A DNA stretch of 64,000 nucleotides from JdFR-22 sp964534325 (GCA_964534325.1 CAZHOR010000014.1:1-64000), one strand, 5' to 3'; counted from the stretch's first letter, positions 43,852 to 53,034 are shown. Program-made: numbers and translations. The notes: generated from the letters alone by a model not told the origin.

Positions 43852-45288
43852 ATGTGGAAAGATGATAGGGGAGCTTCTGAACTCGTCGGATGGTTGCTGG
43901 CTTTCGCTGTTTTGGCGTTCTCAGCATCATTTATCTTTGTGGCATCGTATCCCTACATATCAAGCACCATGGACGATTCCAGATCAAAACTTGCAGAAGT
44001 TCAGATGACCCTGCTGGATCTCTCTGCCAGCAAATGTTCATTGGGGGATGTCCCCTCCCAGAACATTAAATTTAACCTGAATAACGGAAACCTCAAAGTA
44101 GAGACAGGCGGGAATAATCTAACCGTATGGGCAGTATTTCAGAATGAGACTGAAGAAGAAAAATCAATCGTATACTCTGGAGCCATAGGTAGAGCCATAT
44201 ACAGCTCGAGCAACATCATTCCCGGGTCTTCTTTTGGAATGGGTTCAGTCACTGAGGGAGATAGTGTGATCATCGGTTATGAAGGTGGGGGAGTATGGAA
44301 GAAGAGAGGAAACTCTGTGGTCATGCTGACATCTCCGGAATTCCACTACAAATCCGATACGCTTACTCTACCCATAATCAAGCTTACCTCCAATTACTCT
44401 GCAAGCGGGAGAGGAGTGTTACCGCTTTATATTCACAAGGAGAGTGCAAACGTTTACTATCCGAACAAAACGACCAATAAGAATTTTACCAACCCCCTGC
44501 AGTGCAGTCACCTGGAATTAAAGATACAGAGTGAATTCTGGAAAGGATGGAAAGATTACCTGGAGGAAAGGACGGATACGGAGATAACGAATGTGGACAG
44601 GAATAACAACACCATAACCGCCAACATGAGCGTAAAAGCCGCCACCAGCACCAGAGCATACAGCCTACCTATAAATCTAAATAATCTGGACACTAATGAC
44701 GAAACTCCATTGGATGATTTCGAAATCGACTTGGGAGGACTACATTCAAATTATAAGTTTATTTGGTACACAGATACAGATCCAGCGCTGGTGATATATA
44801 TGCAAAAGAGAAATGGTGGCGGACCTCACGATTTCATACTCAGCATTTACTACGGTAATTCTACCAAATTTGAAGGCTGGACCACAGAGGGTACGTTGGA
44901 GTGGACAGAAGATGATACCTACCGTCTGGATTTCCTCAATCAATCACAGGATATGGTCTACGAAAAGAGCTCTCCTCCCAAGTTTGACAGCGACAACTGG
45001 CCTGACTCGGCGTGGAATGATACCACATGGACCTGGGGCAGTGACATGAATAAAACGGACAGCGGAGACTTTACCAAAGACGATAAAAATTCTCTGGATA
45101 ATGTGAGCCAGCACTACTTCCATGTTCTGGCGAATCAAGTTTCTTCAGACATCACGTTGTATGAGAGTGATTATTTCCCTGCTCACGGCTTCAACCCTGA
45201 TCTAACTACATATACCTTGGGTTATCACATGAAACCACCTATCATAACTTATTTGCACATCACGGAGCACAGGATCGCCATTAAATGA
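43852..45288 (+). CDS. Pilin-like surface protein 6 (DUF7289-like, long)
   Basis: A 478-residue protein, last gene of the operon, 4 bp after the previous stop. It opens KDDRGASELVGWLLAFAVLAFSASFIFVA, with Arg-Gly, Glu at the fifth position of the mature helix and a hydrophobic run. Its first ~200 residues parallel the preceding protein; the rest is a large Asn/Tyr/Trp-rich beta-structured domain with many sequons and Trp (LEWTEDDTYRLDFLN, AWNDTTWTWGSD), suggesting a lectin-like or carbohydrate-related surface domain. Function unknown; operon end at 45288. Confidence 0.7.
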   Translation: MWKDDRGASELVGWLLAFAVLAFSASFIFVASYPYISSTMDDSRSKLAEVQMTLLDLSASKCSLGDVPSQNIKFNLNNGNLKVETGGNNLTVWAVFQNETEEEKSIVYSGAIGRAIYSSSNIIPGSSFGMGSVTEGDSVIIGYEGGGVWKKRGNSVVMLTSPEFHYKSDTLTLPIIKLTSNYSASGRGVLPLYIHKESANVYYPNKTTNKNFTNPLQCSHLELKIQSEFWKGWKDYLEERTDTEITNVDRNNNTITANMSVKAATSTRAYSLPINLNNLDTNDETPLDDFEIDLGGLHSNYKFIWYTDTDPALVIYMQKRNGGGPHDFILSIYYGNSTKFEGWTTEGTLEWTEDDTYRLDFLNQSQDMVYEKSSPPKFDSDNWPDSAWNDTTWTWGSDMNKTDSGDFTKDDKNSLDNVSQHYFHVLANQVSSDITLYESDYFPAHGFNPDLTTYTLGYHMKPPIITYLHITEHRIAIK

Positions 45289-45361
45289 TCGATCTATTAA
45301 GTAGTTAATAACACAGGAAAAAAGAGGTTAGAAACGAAAAAGAGAAAATGGTTGGTGGAGA

Positions 45362-46525
45362 TTAGAGGAATTCTTCGTAGAACCTCTTCTCCATTCTCTT
45401 ATCCTTTATTATCTCTTTCTCCTGCAGAACTTCTCTTTCCAGCTTTTTCAGGGTGGCGTTGACTGCGAACTCTACTCCCCAGCTTTCGCCGGTGGCAAAG
45501 AATACTCCCTGTTCACTGGTCAGCCGCAGCCTCACGTGTATCAGGGGCAGTCCTCTGAACTTTTCTTTGTGCCTCTTGATATAGACGAAGATCACTGTCT
45601 CACCCAGAAAGTTCAGGAACTTATTGAGGAATTTTTCTACGTCGTCGAGGACGTTTTGTTTGTCGAACTCATCCATATCCACTTCTTTGGTTATAAGCTG
45701 TATGTCGTATTTGGTGGGGGCCTGTGTTTTGACCAGGGTCTCCAGAATATCTTTTTTGGTGACTATTCCCTCCAGGATACCGTCTTTGGTGACAACGATG
45801 CTGGATATCCTGTTCTCCAGCATTACGTCTACCACGGTCTTGATGGTATCCGTCTTGAGTGCTGTAGTGAGGGGAGAGCTCATTATGCTGTCGACCATAA
45901 TGGATAGGGTCTTGTCCTTCTCTCCGCTTCCTCCCCCCATTCTGCCGTCCTTTCGAGGGGAGATGACGCGATCGACGATGTCTTTACCGGTGATCAAACC
46001 TGAAGCCTTATTGTTCTCGTCAATGACCACAACCCTGTCTATTCCGTGTTTCCTCATGGTGGCCAGAGCTTTGGCAACCGAATCTGAATCGTTGACCGTG
46101 ATAACGTGGGGATTCATTATCTCTCTTATCTTCCTCTTTTCGAGGTCGTCTTTGGAGTTCCTCAGGAAGTCGTTCACGTAGATTACGCCCAGATCGTCTT
46201 TGGACCTTATAAGAACAAATGGAGTCGAATCCTCTACAAACCTTCTGGCAACCTTATCCGGAGTGAGTTCAGAAATATTAATTATTCCTGTCCTGACGAT
46301 GAAATTCTTTATTTTTGTCTCGTGAGGATTTACCATCACGCTACCTCTTATGAGATCCCGCTCTCTTATCACTCCGGCTACCTCGCCGGATTCTTTGACC
46401 ACAATTGCGTGAGATCTCTCGGGATCCTGTTTTTCCAGCATGGGAACAACTTTAGAAACCGTCTCAGTGGATTCAACCATTTCGTAATCATGTTGAATTA
46501 ATTCTTTAAGCTCATCTGTATCCAT
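45362..46525 (-). CDS. CBS-domain protein fused to an HPF-like domain
   Basis: A 387-residue cytosolic protein. Residues about 1-265 hold four CBS motifs in two Bateman pairs (for example IREIMNPHVITVNDSDSVAKALATMRKHGIDRVVVIDENNKASGLIT is one unit of the kind). The C-terminal ~110 residues match the ribosome hibernation factor fold (HPF/S30AE): DVEKFLNKFL, VIFVYIKRHKEK, a beta strand with VRLRLTSEQGVFFATGE, and FAVNATLKKLEREVL. CBS domains bind adenylates, so nucleotide-controlled ribosome binding is a plausible role. Monocistronic; convergent to the pilin operon. Confidence 0.8.
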   Translation of the reverse strand: MDTDELKELIQHDYEMVESTETVSKVVPMLEKQDPERSHAIVVKESGEVAGVIRERDLIRGSVMVNPHETKIKNFIVRTGIINISELTPDKVARRFVEDSTPFVLIRSKDDLGVIYVNDFLRNSKDDLEKRKIREIMNPHVITVNDSDSVAKALATMRKHGIDRVVVIDENNKASGLITGKDIVDRVISPRKDGRMGGGSGEKDKTLSIMVDSIMSSPLTTALKTDTIKTVVDVMLENRISSIVVTKDGILEGIVTKKDILETLVKTQAPTKYDIQLITKEVDMDEFDKQNVLDDVEKFLNKFLNFLGETVIFVYIKRHKEKFRGLPLIHVRLRLTSEQGVFFATGESWGVEFAVNATLKKLEREVLQEKEIIKDKRMEKRFYEEFL

Positions 46526-46609
46526 CGTACCACCAACAACAACAATTTCAGACCCGGTATTAAAATGCTATCCCGCAACTTAAAACAATTATTAGTTACA
46601 CACTGTTGG

Positions 46610-47050
46610 TTACACGATCTCATCGAATTCTACGTAGTTCTCCGGCAGCTCCTCGTTACCGGCTTCATCCAGAACATTAGTGCTAACAAAAATGGGGCAG
46701 GCAGCTCTAACGGCTACGGCGATACTATCGCTGGGCCGAGCATCTATCTCCAGCTCGTGGTCATTCTGTGTGACTATCATTCGGGCGTAGAAGGTGTTCT
46801 CCACCAGGTCATCGATAATTATCTTCTCTACTTTTGCACTGAGGCGGGAAAAAACTTCTGTGAGCAGGTCGTGGGTCATGGGCCGGGGTGATGTTTGTCC
46901 TTTTATAGCAGAATGTATGGCCATGGCCTCCGGAATACCGATGTATATGGGCAGGATTCTTCCATCTTCTGTCCTGAGAACTACAACGGGCGACATGCCC
47001 ATCACATTTTGAACTGCAAAAACGCCAAATACTTCAGCGACCAATGACAT
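46610..47050 (-). CDS. Bifunctional nuclease family protein (DUF151)
   Basis: A 146-residue protein of the DUF151 (bifunctional nuclease) family. The conserved block PVVVLRTEDGRILPIYIGIPEAMAI at about residues 21-44 and the repeat of DARPSDSIAVAVRAACPIFV near residue 103 match the family. Members have DNase and RNase activity in plants and are widespread in archaea and bacteria without clear function. The gene lies between the CBS-HPF gene and the NSUN/PUA genes on the same strand. Confidence 0.85.
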   Translation of the reverse strand: MSLVAEVFGVFAVQNVMGMSPVVVLRTEDGRILPIYIGIPEAMAIHSAIKGQTSPRPMTHDLLTEVFSRLSAKVEKIIIDDLVENTFYARMIVTQNDHELEIDARPSDSIAVAVRAACPIFVSTNVLDEAGNEELPENYVEFDEIV

Positions 47051-47077
47051 CTCAAGACATAGTAAGGTCAGGCAATA

Positions 47078-47518
47078 TTAATAGTTTTTGTAATATCCTA
47101 CCATGCTATCGGGCGAGATTCTCCGTCCTTTAGGTATAAAGTTCCTGATTTTTTCTCCATTGCCCTTTCCGCACCCCAAAAAGTAATTACCCCACTTTAT
47201 CAAGACATAACCTCTAAGTTCACCTTCGATGTCCTCACCGCTCATCCACCTCATCGCTTTAGCTTCACCAACCTCCAGTAATCCCTTCACGGCAGATGGG
47301 CCTATTAATTGACTGCCCTCAATAGAGAGTCTTAAACCAGTCTTTTCCAGTTTGCCAAAATATAAGCCATAGTGTTCGGTTTTTATGTCCAATTCACACC
47401 TCTTGAAGGCGTAGACCCTCTTTTTACCCATCTCCTTGAACTCCAGGCTGGATCTGGTCCCGAATTGCTCTTCAAGCAGATAATCTACTGTCTCTTTAAT
47501 TCCAGTGTCCCCCCTCAT
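47078..47518 (-). CDS. PUA-like RNA-binding protein next to the NSUN methyltransferase
   Basis: A 146-residue protein. The C-terminal ~70 residues (KAMRWMSGEDIEGELRGYVLIKWGNYFLGCGKGNGEKIRNFIPKGRR) resemble the PUA-type RNA-binding tail that accompanies NSUN-family rRNA methyltransferases; the N-terminal part is a small alpha/beta domain. It overlaps the methyltransferase gene's end by 4 bp (47515-47518), so they are co-translated and probably work together on RNA cytosine methylation. Confidence 0.72.
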   Translation of the reverse strand: MRGDTGIKETVDYLLEEQFGTRSSLEFKEMGKKRVYAFKRCELDIKTEHYGLYFGKLEKTGLRLSIEGSQLIGPSAVKGLLEVGEAKAMRWMSGEDIEGELRGYVLIKWGNYFLGCGKGNGEKIRNFIPKGRRISPDSMVGYYKNY

Positions 47519-48423
47519 TTGACCACCTTTGCTATGAAGAATCCTTCAGTATCGTTATCCTGAGGATGTATCCTGAGACATTTCTCCACCATGGGGTCGA
47601 ATTCCTTCCCTTCAAATCGCGTGATAGGTGGGTGGGATTTGACATCGAGGTCGACCTCTTCCAGTTGAGCGTCGGTGTTGGATAAGAGGTAATCCACTAC
47701 CTCTTCATCCTCTAAGGGGTCGAAAGAGCAGGTAGAATATACCAGTGTCCCTCCTGGTTTCAGTGAGGAGTATGCTGCTGTCAGCATGCCTTTCTGCAGT
47801 CTTGACAGGGATTCAACATCTTTTCTGGTCCAGATCCTGGCGTATTTATAGTTCTTTCTTATCATTCCGGTGTTGCTGCAAGGGGCATCCACCAGAATAC
47901 GGTCAAACGTGTTATCCATTTCTTTAAACTCCCTCCCGTCTCTGATGGTCACTCTGGCGATGAGGACTCCGAACTGATGGAAGTTGGATATCATGACATT
48001 TATCCTCCTCTTTCTGACGTCATTGGCGATTATGCACCCATCATTTTTCATATATTGGGCTATTTGAGTAGTTTTAGAGCCCGGAGATGCAGCCATATCC
48101 AGTACCAGCATCCCCGGTTCCAGGTCGAGGGCTATCGCAGGGATCATGGATGAAGCCTCTTGAGAGTAGATCAAGCCCAGATTATACTCCATTGTGCTAC
48201 CAATGTCCTCTTCATCGATGAAGAAACCCTCCTCACACCAGGGGATCTGCTCCAGCTCATACCTTCTGGAAAGCTCTCCCAAAACTTCTTTTACTCCGAG
48301 TTTCAGGGTGTTGACCCTGATGCTCTTCCTTAAGGGCTTTTTGAGGTATTCCACGAACTGAGGGGAATTGTCAATCTGCTCCAGCCTTTCTCTCAATTGC
48401 GGATTTAATTCGAGCATATTCAC
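47515..48423 (-). CDS. NOL1/NOP2/Sun-family RNA (cytosine-5) methyltransferase
   Basis: A 302-residue enzyme of the RsmB/NSUN family. The SAM-binding LDMAASPGSKTTQIAQYM at about residue 108 is motif I. Both cysteines of the mechanism are present: ILVDAPCSNTGMIRK (motif IV) and VYSTCSFDPLEDEEVV (motif VI). Substrate RNA (rRNA or tRNA) is not known. Its start is at ATG 48423 or the in-frame ATG 48417, which lies inside the last ~50 bp of the upstream MFS gene, so the two are translationally linked. Confidence 0.9.
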   Translation of the reverse strand: MNMLELNPQLRERLEQIDNSPQFVEYLKKPLRKSIRVNTLKLGVKEVLGELSRRYELEQIPWCEEGFFIDEEDIGSTMEYNLGLIYSQEASSMIPAIALDLEPGMLVLDMAASPGSKTTQIAQYMKNDGCIIANDVRKRRINVMISNFHQFGVLIARVTIRDGREFKEMDNTFDRILVDAPCSNTGMIRKNYKYARIWTRKDVESLSRLQKGMLTAAYSSLKPGGTLVYSTCSFDPLEDEEVVDYLLSNTDAQLEEVDLDVKSHPPITRFEGKEFDPMVEKCLRIHPQDNDTEGFFIAKVVK

Positions 48424-49606
48424 CTCTCTGGATTCCTATCAACAACCCCGTTCCTATAAAGGTTATCAGTCCGCTGGTATAAAATACGAAATTAATGTTT
48501 ATGGTATCCATTATCCATCCGGAGAGCAGCGGACCCACTATCATTCCCAGGCTCATGGCAGAATTAAATAGCCCCATCAGTGATCCGTGACCGTATTTCC
48601 TGCCCTCCACTGCGATTATGGCCATTGCTGCAGGTATGGATAAAGCACCACCCAACCCCATTAAAGAAGTGAGGGTCAGGAGGGTGAAGAAGTCGTAGGC
48701 CAACGGGATGGCCAGAAGGCTCAGGGCACTGAGCAGCAGACCGGAAGAGATCAGCAGCATTTTGCTGGTCCTGTCTGCCAGCTTCCCAAAGGGTCGTTGC
48801 AGGGCAGCATTGAGCAGAACATTCATGCTGATAATTATTCCTATTTGGGTAGCGTTGAGGTACATGTCAGTAGCCAGTATAGGGAGAAATGACATAATAC
48901 CTCCTCTTCCCAGCGCGTACAAGAACCTGAAAAGGAACATACCACCTACCAGCCTGTTCTGGGTGACCACACTCCATTTGAATGGAACTCTGGCCTCCAC
49001 CTGTATTCGCTTGTCTGGGAGGAAAAATAAGCACATGAAGAAAGCGAATGCGGTCAGGATGGCCATGGAGTAGAATACGGAGTTGAATCCCATGCTGTCC
49101 TTGATAACTCCACCTATCAAGGGTCCAAAACCTATACCTAAGAAGAGTGAGACAGTGAAGGAGCCCATGTGCTCTCCCTCTCTCCCCTCAGGTGATATCT
49201 CGCTTACATAGGCTAAAGCTACGGGTATGACCATAGCAGAAGCAAAACCGTGAACGAACCTCACAGCAGTCAGGGTATAGACATCGTAAGCCAGGATGTA
49301 GGCGATGGATAATATGGAGTAAATGAACAGACCCAGAAGTATGAACAACTTCCTCCCCACCTTATCCGACATCTTGCCTACGTAGGGCATGAACACCAGT
49401 CTGGATAAAGAAAAGCCGGAGAAAATCATTCCCAGCCATATGCCAGTAGCACCCATATTCTGAGCATAAATAGGCATGAGCGGTACAACTATACCCATTC
49501 CCAGCATTGCAGAGAATACTGAAACGAACAAAACATTGAAGATCTTGGAAGACGGCAAAGGATATACGCTATCTGACACTGTGTTCTCCGATTTTCTAAT
49601 ACTCAA
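48371..49606 (-). CDS. MFS transporter
   Basis: A 411-residue major facilitator with 12 predicted helices. The motif VPLMPIYAQNMGATGIW in helix 1 and FMPYVGKMSDKVGRKLFILLGL (motif A, GKMSDKVGRK) mark a drug:H+ antiporter-like subfamily. The second-half repeat RPFGKLADRTSKMLLI is the partner motif A. The substrate is not known. Its C-terminus overlaps the downstream methyltransferase gene by ~50 bp, an unusual coupling between a transporter and an RNA enzyme. Confidence 0.85.
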   Translation of the reverse strand: MSIRKSENTVSDSVYPLPSSKIFNVLFVSVFSAMLGMGIVVPLMPIYAQNMGATGIWLGMIFSGFSLSRLVFMPYVGKMSDKVGRKLFILLGLFIYSILSIAYILAYDVYTLTAVRFVHGFASAMVIPVALAYVSEISPEGREGEHMGSFTVSLFLGIGFGPLIGGVIKDSMGFNSVFYSMAILTAFAFFMCLFFLPDKRIQVEARVPFKWSVVTQNRLVGGMFLFRFLYALGRGGIMSFLPILATDMYLNATQIGIIISMNVLLNAALQRPFGKLADRTSKMLLISSGLLLSALSLLAIPLAYDFFTLLTLTSLMGLGGALSIPAAMAIIAVEGRKYGHGSLMGLFNSAMSLGMIVGPLLSGWIMDTININFVFYTSGLITFIGTGLLIGIQRGEYARIKSAIERKAGAD

Positions 49607-49859
49607 TCAAATCACCCATCCATAACGTGTTATCTAAGATTAGACCCACTTTTTTAGCACGTATATTAAAAACTTGAGCCGTTGCCCATTGCCATTGTCG
49701 TGCCACGTATCATAGAGCTTCTACTCCCACACATTGAATTCCCTGATCAATTCGGTCACGCTCAAATCAGTAATAAAGAATCGAAATAGAATAGTTAGAT
49801 GGATTAGATGGACAAGTGGATTAAAACCCGCAACACCTATTTTTCAACCCAAAAACGTT

Positions 49860-50425
49860 TCACATTATCCCTGCTTTTCTCAAAGCCTGTTTTATCTCAG
49901 AAATCTCTTCATATATCTTCTCGGTGTTCGATCTCATAAAATCCCTCATGTCTGTTCTCAACAGGTCCACCTTACCTCCCAGTTCACCCCTGGTCTTGTG
50001 TGATTCTTCTTTGATTATTCCTCCTAGTTCGTCTCTGGTTTTTTGTGATTCTTCTTTCACTACTTCCCTGGTCTTCTGTGACTCCTCTTTGATTGAGTCT
50101 TCGACCCTGTTTGTAGAGTCAATGAATTTCACGGATTGGCCCATGTTGAATACCAGAGCGAAGTCCTCAATTTTCGCGTATCCCTTGTAGTCTTCGAATT
50201 TAATGCTGTTCACAATGGCTCTTTGGGGATAGTGGATTTTGCCAGCTCGCAATACTCATTTACAGCTTCGCTATCTCCATCTACAAAAGCGGTCACGTGT
50301 CTCCCATCCTCTGTATTTATGGCTCTAAGTCTTTCTATACCACATGAGAGGGCTAATTCTGTTAGATAATAACGATAATCGATATCCTGGACCTTTTCAC
50401 CTTCTATAATAATTTTAGCTTTCAT
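49860..50425 (-). pseudogene. Acylphosphatase-like/coiled-coil gene split by a frameshift
   Basis: Two overlapping reading frames make one gene. The first (50425-50210) has the acylphosphatase core: GEKVQDIDYRYYL (the catalytic Arg) and INTEDGRH (the catalytic Asn), and runs to a stop just after TIPKEP. The second (50252-49860) carries on in the other frame from PQRAIVNSIKFEDYKG through ALVFNMGQSVKF and a coiled-coil tail with three near-repeats KEESQKTR. The join is in the cccc-aaag run at about 50222-50228. A single missing base or a programmed shift would restore one ~200-residue protein. Alternatively a sequencing error. Confidence 0.65.
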
Positions 50426-50623
50426 ATTTCAAATTTTTTTACATTACACTTAAAACTTTTGATGTCCATCATTTTGGCCGTATTCTTAACTTGCTTTATA
50501 ACCTTAAACATTTACTCCTGAATTTAACTGTTAAGACGATTACGATTACGAAAGGATTAAAGTTAAATTATTGAACCAGTGAAAGGGTGAACGGTAAAAA
50601 GAGTGAAAAACACTTGTTCAGTC

Positions 50624-50631
50624 AGGAGGTG
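50624..50631 (+). promoter_or_regulatory. Shine-Dalgarno site that selects the TTG start of the NMT1-type binding protein
   Basis: The site aggaggtg is six bases from TTG 50638 and twelve from ATG 50644. The shorter spacing is the usual one, so TTG is the preferred start. Confidence 0.5.
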
Positions 50632-50637
50632 TAACTG

Positions 50638-51603
50638 TTGAAGATGAAGGGAACCATGTTGATATCGATTATTCTTATTGCCTCAATCTCGTTGTCCGGA
50701 TGTGCAGGAGATGGTGCTGATGGTGGAGAAGAAAGTGGAGCTAACGTAACCATAAAATTTGGGGTGCTGCCCATCGAAGACACTTTCCCCATATACGTTG
50801 CCAAAGAAGAAGGCCTATTCGCCAAACACGGTATTGACGTAAAAGTTAGCAAGTTCCAGAGTGCCATGGAGCGGGATAGCGCCCTGACGGCTGGTGAAGT
50901 GAGCGGGGTGGTCACCGATCCTCTCGCAGTCATTTTGCACCGCAATTCCGGTTATGATTTTAAGATAGTATCTATTGGTCTGGGCATGAAGCCTGGAGAG
51001 GGTGTTTTCGCCATTTTGGCCAGCCCTAAATCAGGTATTAATTCTGTTGAGGATTTGGAAGGTAAAAAAGTAGGTGTTTCATCCAATACCATTATAGAGT
51101 ATGTGACTGACCGAATGCTGGCCAAAGAGAGTGTTGAAGTAAAGAAGGAAGGGATCAAGAGCATTCCATTGAGATTGCAGATGCTGACCAATAACAATAT
51201 CGATGCTGCAACCCTTCCCGAGCCTCTGGCGAGTCTTGCAGAGCATCAGGGAGCTAAATTGCTAATATCGGATGCGGAGATGAACGAGAGCATAAGCCAG
51301 ACAGTCATAGTATTCGATCAGGAGTTCATTGATAAACATCCAGGAGCAGTTGAGGAGTTCCTGCAGGCATATGGGGAGGCGGTCGAAAAGATAAACTCAA
51401 ATCCGGATGAGTACAGGGAGCTGTTCATAGAAAAAGCCAGAGTGCCGGAACCCCTTACAGAAACGTACAGCATACCTCATTACCCCCAGCCTCAGACATA
51501 CCCGCAGGAATTCTATCAGGAAGTTCATGAATGGGCGGAAAACGAAGGATTGATCGAGGAAAAAATACCGTATAGCGAAGCAGTATATGATCGAGGCACA
51601 TAA
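50638..51603 (+). CDS. NMT1/THI5-like ABC substrate-binding lipoprotein
   Basis: A 321-residue extracellular binding protein. A lipobox in IASISLSGC at about residues 15-23 gives lipid anchoring on the Cys, followed by a Gly/Glu-rich spacer and a periplasmic-binding fold (IKFGVLPIEDTFPIYVAKEEGLFAKHGIDVKV), typical of NMT1/SsuA/TauA-type proteins for thiamine-precursor pyrimidine, alkanesulfonates, nitrate or similar small anions. The ligand is not predictable. It overlaps the ATPase gene by 17 bp; the three genes form one importer. Confidence 0.88.
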   Translation: MKMKGTMLISIILIASISLSGCAGDGADGGEESGANVTIKFGVLPIEDTFPIYVAKEEGLFAKHGIDVKVSKFQSAMERDSALTAGEVSGVVTDPLAVILHRNSGYDFKIVSIGLGMKPGEGVFAILASPKSGINSVEDLEGKKVGVSSNTIIEYVTDRMLAKESVEVKKEGIKSIPLRLQMLTNNNIDAATLPEPLASLAEHQGAKLLISDAEMNESISQTVIVFDQEFIDKHPGAVEEFLQAYGEAVEKINSNPDEYRELFIEKARVPEPLTETYSIPHYPQPQTYPQEFYQEVHEWAENEGLIEEKIPYSEAVYDRGT

Positions 51604-52327
51604 TATCAGCAAGACATATGAGAATGGGATAGAGGCTTTAAGCAATATCAGCTTTAAAGTTGAGGAGGGGGAAAGTTGCTCCATCATTGGGCCATCCGGA
51701 TGCGGTAAATCCACCATTCTCTTTATTTTCTCCGGACTTCTGGACCCCACAAAGGGAGAGGCGGTGGTCAATGGAAGGAAGATGAACTCTAATAGCAACA
51801 TAAGGGATATAGCTCTGGTGCTTCAGGATTACGGGCTTTTTCCGTGGAAAACAGTTCACCAGAACATCTCCATTGGGCTGGAGATCAGGGGATTCGATAA
51901 ACAGGAGAGCAAGCAGAGGATAGGCAACCTATTAAAAGAGCTTGGACTTGTGGGCTTTGAAGACTATTTTCCCAAACAGCTCTCCGGCGGTATGAGGCAG
52001 AGAGTAGCCTTCGCCAGAGCCTTAGCTCTCGACCCCCAGATACTGCTTATGGATGAGCCGCTCTCATCTCTGGACGCTCTCTCCAGAGAGAAACTGCAGA
52101 ACTTTCTGCTGGACTTGTGGATCAAGAATAATATTACCATGTTGCTGGTGACCCACAGCATCGAAGAAGCCGTCTTCCTGGGAAAGAAGATAGTGGTGCT
52201 GTCGTCTCGGCCGGGAGAAGTGGTGAGCATAATAGATAATCCAGATGCCGGATTCGTGGAATACAGAAATAAAAAGGAGTTCTTCGAAAAATGTATGGAA
52301 GTGAGGCAAAGCGTTGGAGCTATTTAG
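51587..52327 (+). CDS. ABC importer ATPase (SsuB/TauB-like)
   Basis: A 246-residue ATPase. Walker A GPSGCGKST near residue 38, Q-loop LVLQDYGLFPWKTV, signature LSGGMRQRVAFARAL, Walker B ILLMDEPLSSLD and the H-loop LLVTHSIEEAVFLG. The QDYGLFPW form is characteristic of SsuB/TauB/ThiZ-type importers of sulfonates or hydroxymethylpyrimidine. It overlaps the binding-protein gene before it and the permease gene after it (52291-52327). Confidence 0.9.
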   Translation: MIEAHNISKTYENGIEALSNISFKVEEGESCSIIGPSGCGKSTILFIFSGLLDPTKGEAVVNGRKMNSNSNIRDIALVLQDYGLFPWKTVHQNISIGLEIRGFDKQESKQRIGNLLKELGLVGFEDYFPKQLSGGMRQRVAFARALALDPQILLMDEPLSSLDALSREKLQNFLLDLWIKNNITMLLVTHSIEEAVFLGKKIVVLSSRPGEVVSIIDNPDAGFVEYRNKKEFFEKCMEVRQSVGAI

Positions 52328-53034
52328 CTGCCGTAGCCATAATTGTCTTCCTGTGGTATCTTTTATCGCTTGCAGTAGATTCTCCAGCCCTACCAGCGCC
52401 ACCTGAAGTCTTAACAGCCCTAATCTCCCAGTTCTTTGAAGAATCATTGCTGGAGCATTTTGTGGTCAGTGCCTACAGGGTCATTTATGCCATAGCTCTT
52501 GCTCTGTCCTTAGCTGTTCCCATAGGTCTTTTAAGCCATGAAAGGAGTATAGACAAGCTGGTGGCTCCCTTTCTCTATCTATTGTATCCTATCCCCCACA
52601 TAGTCCTGCTCCCCCTTATAATCATCCTCTTCGGGATAGGAGATGCTTCTAAAGTAGTGCTTATTGCATTGATAATCTTTTTCCAGATACTGGTCACCAC
52701 CCGAGACGCTTCGAGGAACGTCAGCGAATACTACGTTTATTCTCTTCTCTCTCTGGGGGCAGGCAGTAAAGACGTATATAAGCACGTCATTTTCCCTGCA
52801 AGTCTGCCCAAGATACTGACGGCCTTGAGGATCAGTATTGGAACGTCCATCGCCATCCTTTTCTTTGCAGAATCCTTTGCCACCACGCGAGGGCTGGGCT
52901 ACATAATAATGGATGCCTGGAGCAGAGCAGATTATCCCGGATTGTATGCAGGTATAGTTTCCATGGCCATACTTGGCTTTATCTTATACGTTATCCTGGA
53001 AGCAATAGAGAAAAGGGTCTGCAGATGGGTATGA
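52291..53034 (+). CDS. ABC importer permease (SsuC/TauC-like)
   Basis: A 247-residue membrane protein with six helices and the EAA-type coupling loop SLGAGSKDVYKHVIFPASLPKILTALRISIG, matching the SsuC/TauC/NrtB family. It completes a binding protein-ATPase-permease importer whose substrate may be an organosulfur compound, nitrate, or a thiamine precursor. Operon end; 200 bp of AT-rich non-coding DNA follow before a small ORF. Confidence 0.88.
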   Translation: MYGSEAKRWSYLAAVAIIVFLWYLLSLAVDSPALPAPPEVLTALISQFFEESLLEHFVVSAYRVIYAIALALSLAVPIGLLSHERSIDKLVAPFLYLLYPIPHIVLLPLIIILFGIGDASKVVLIALIIFFQILVTTRDASRNVSEYYVYSLLSLGAGSKDVYKHVIFPASLPKILTALRISIGTSIAILFFAESFATTRGLGYIIMDAWSRADYPGLYAGIVSMAILGFILYVILEAIEKRVCRWV

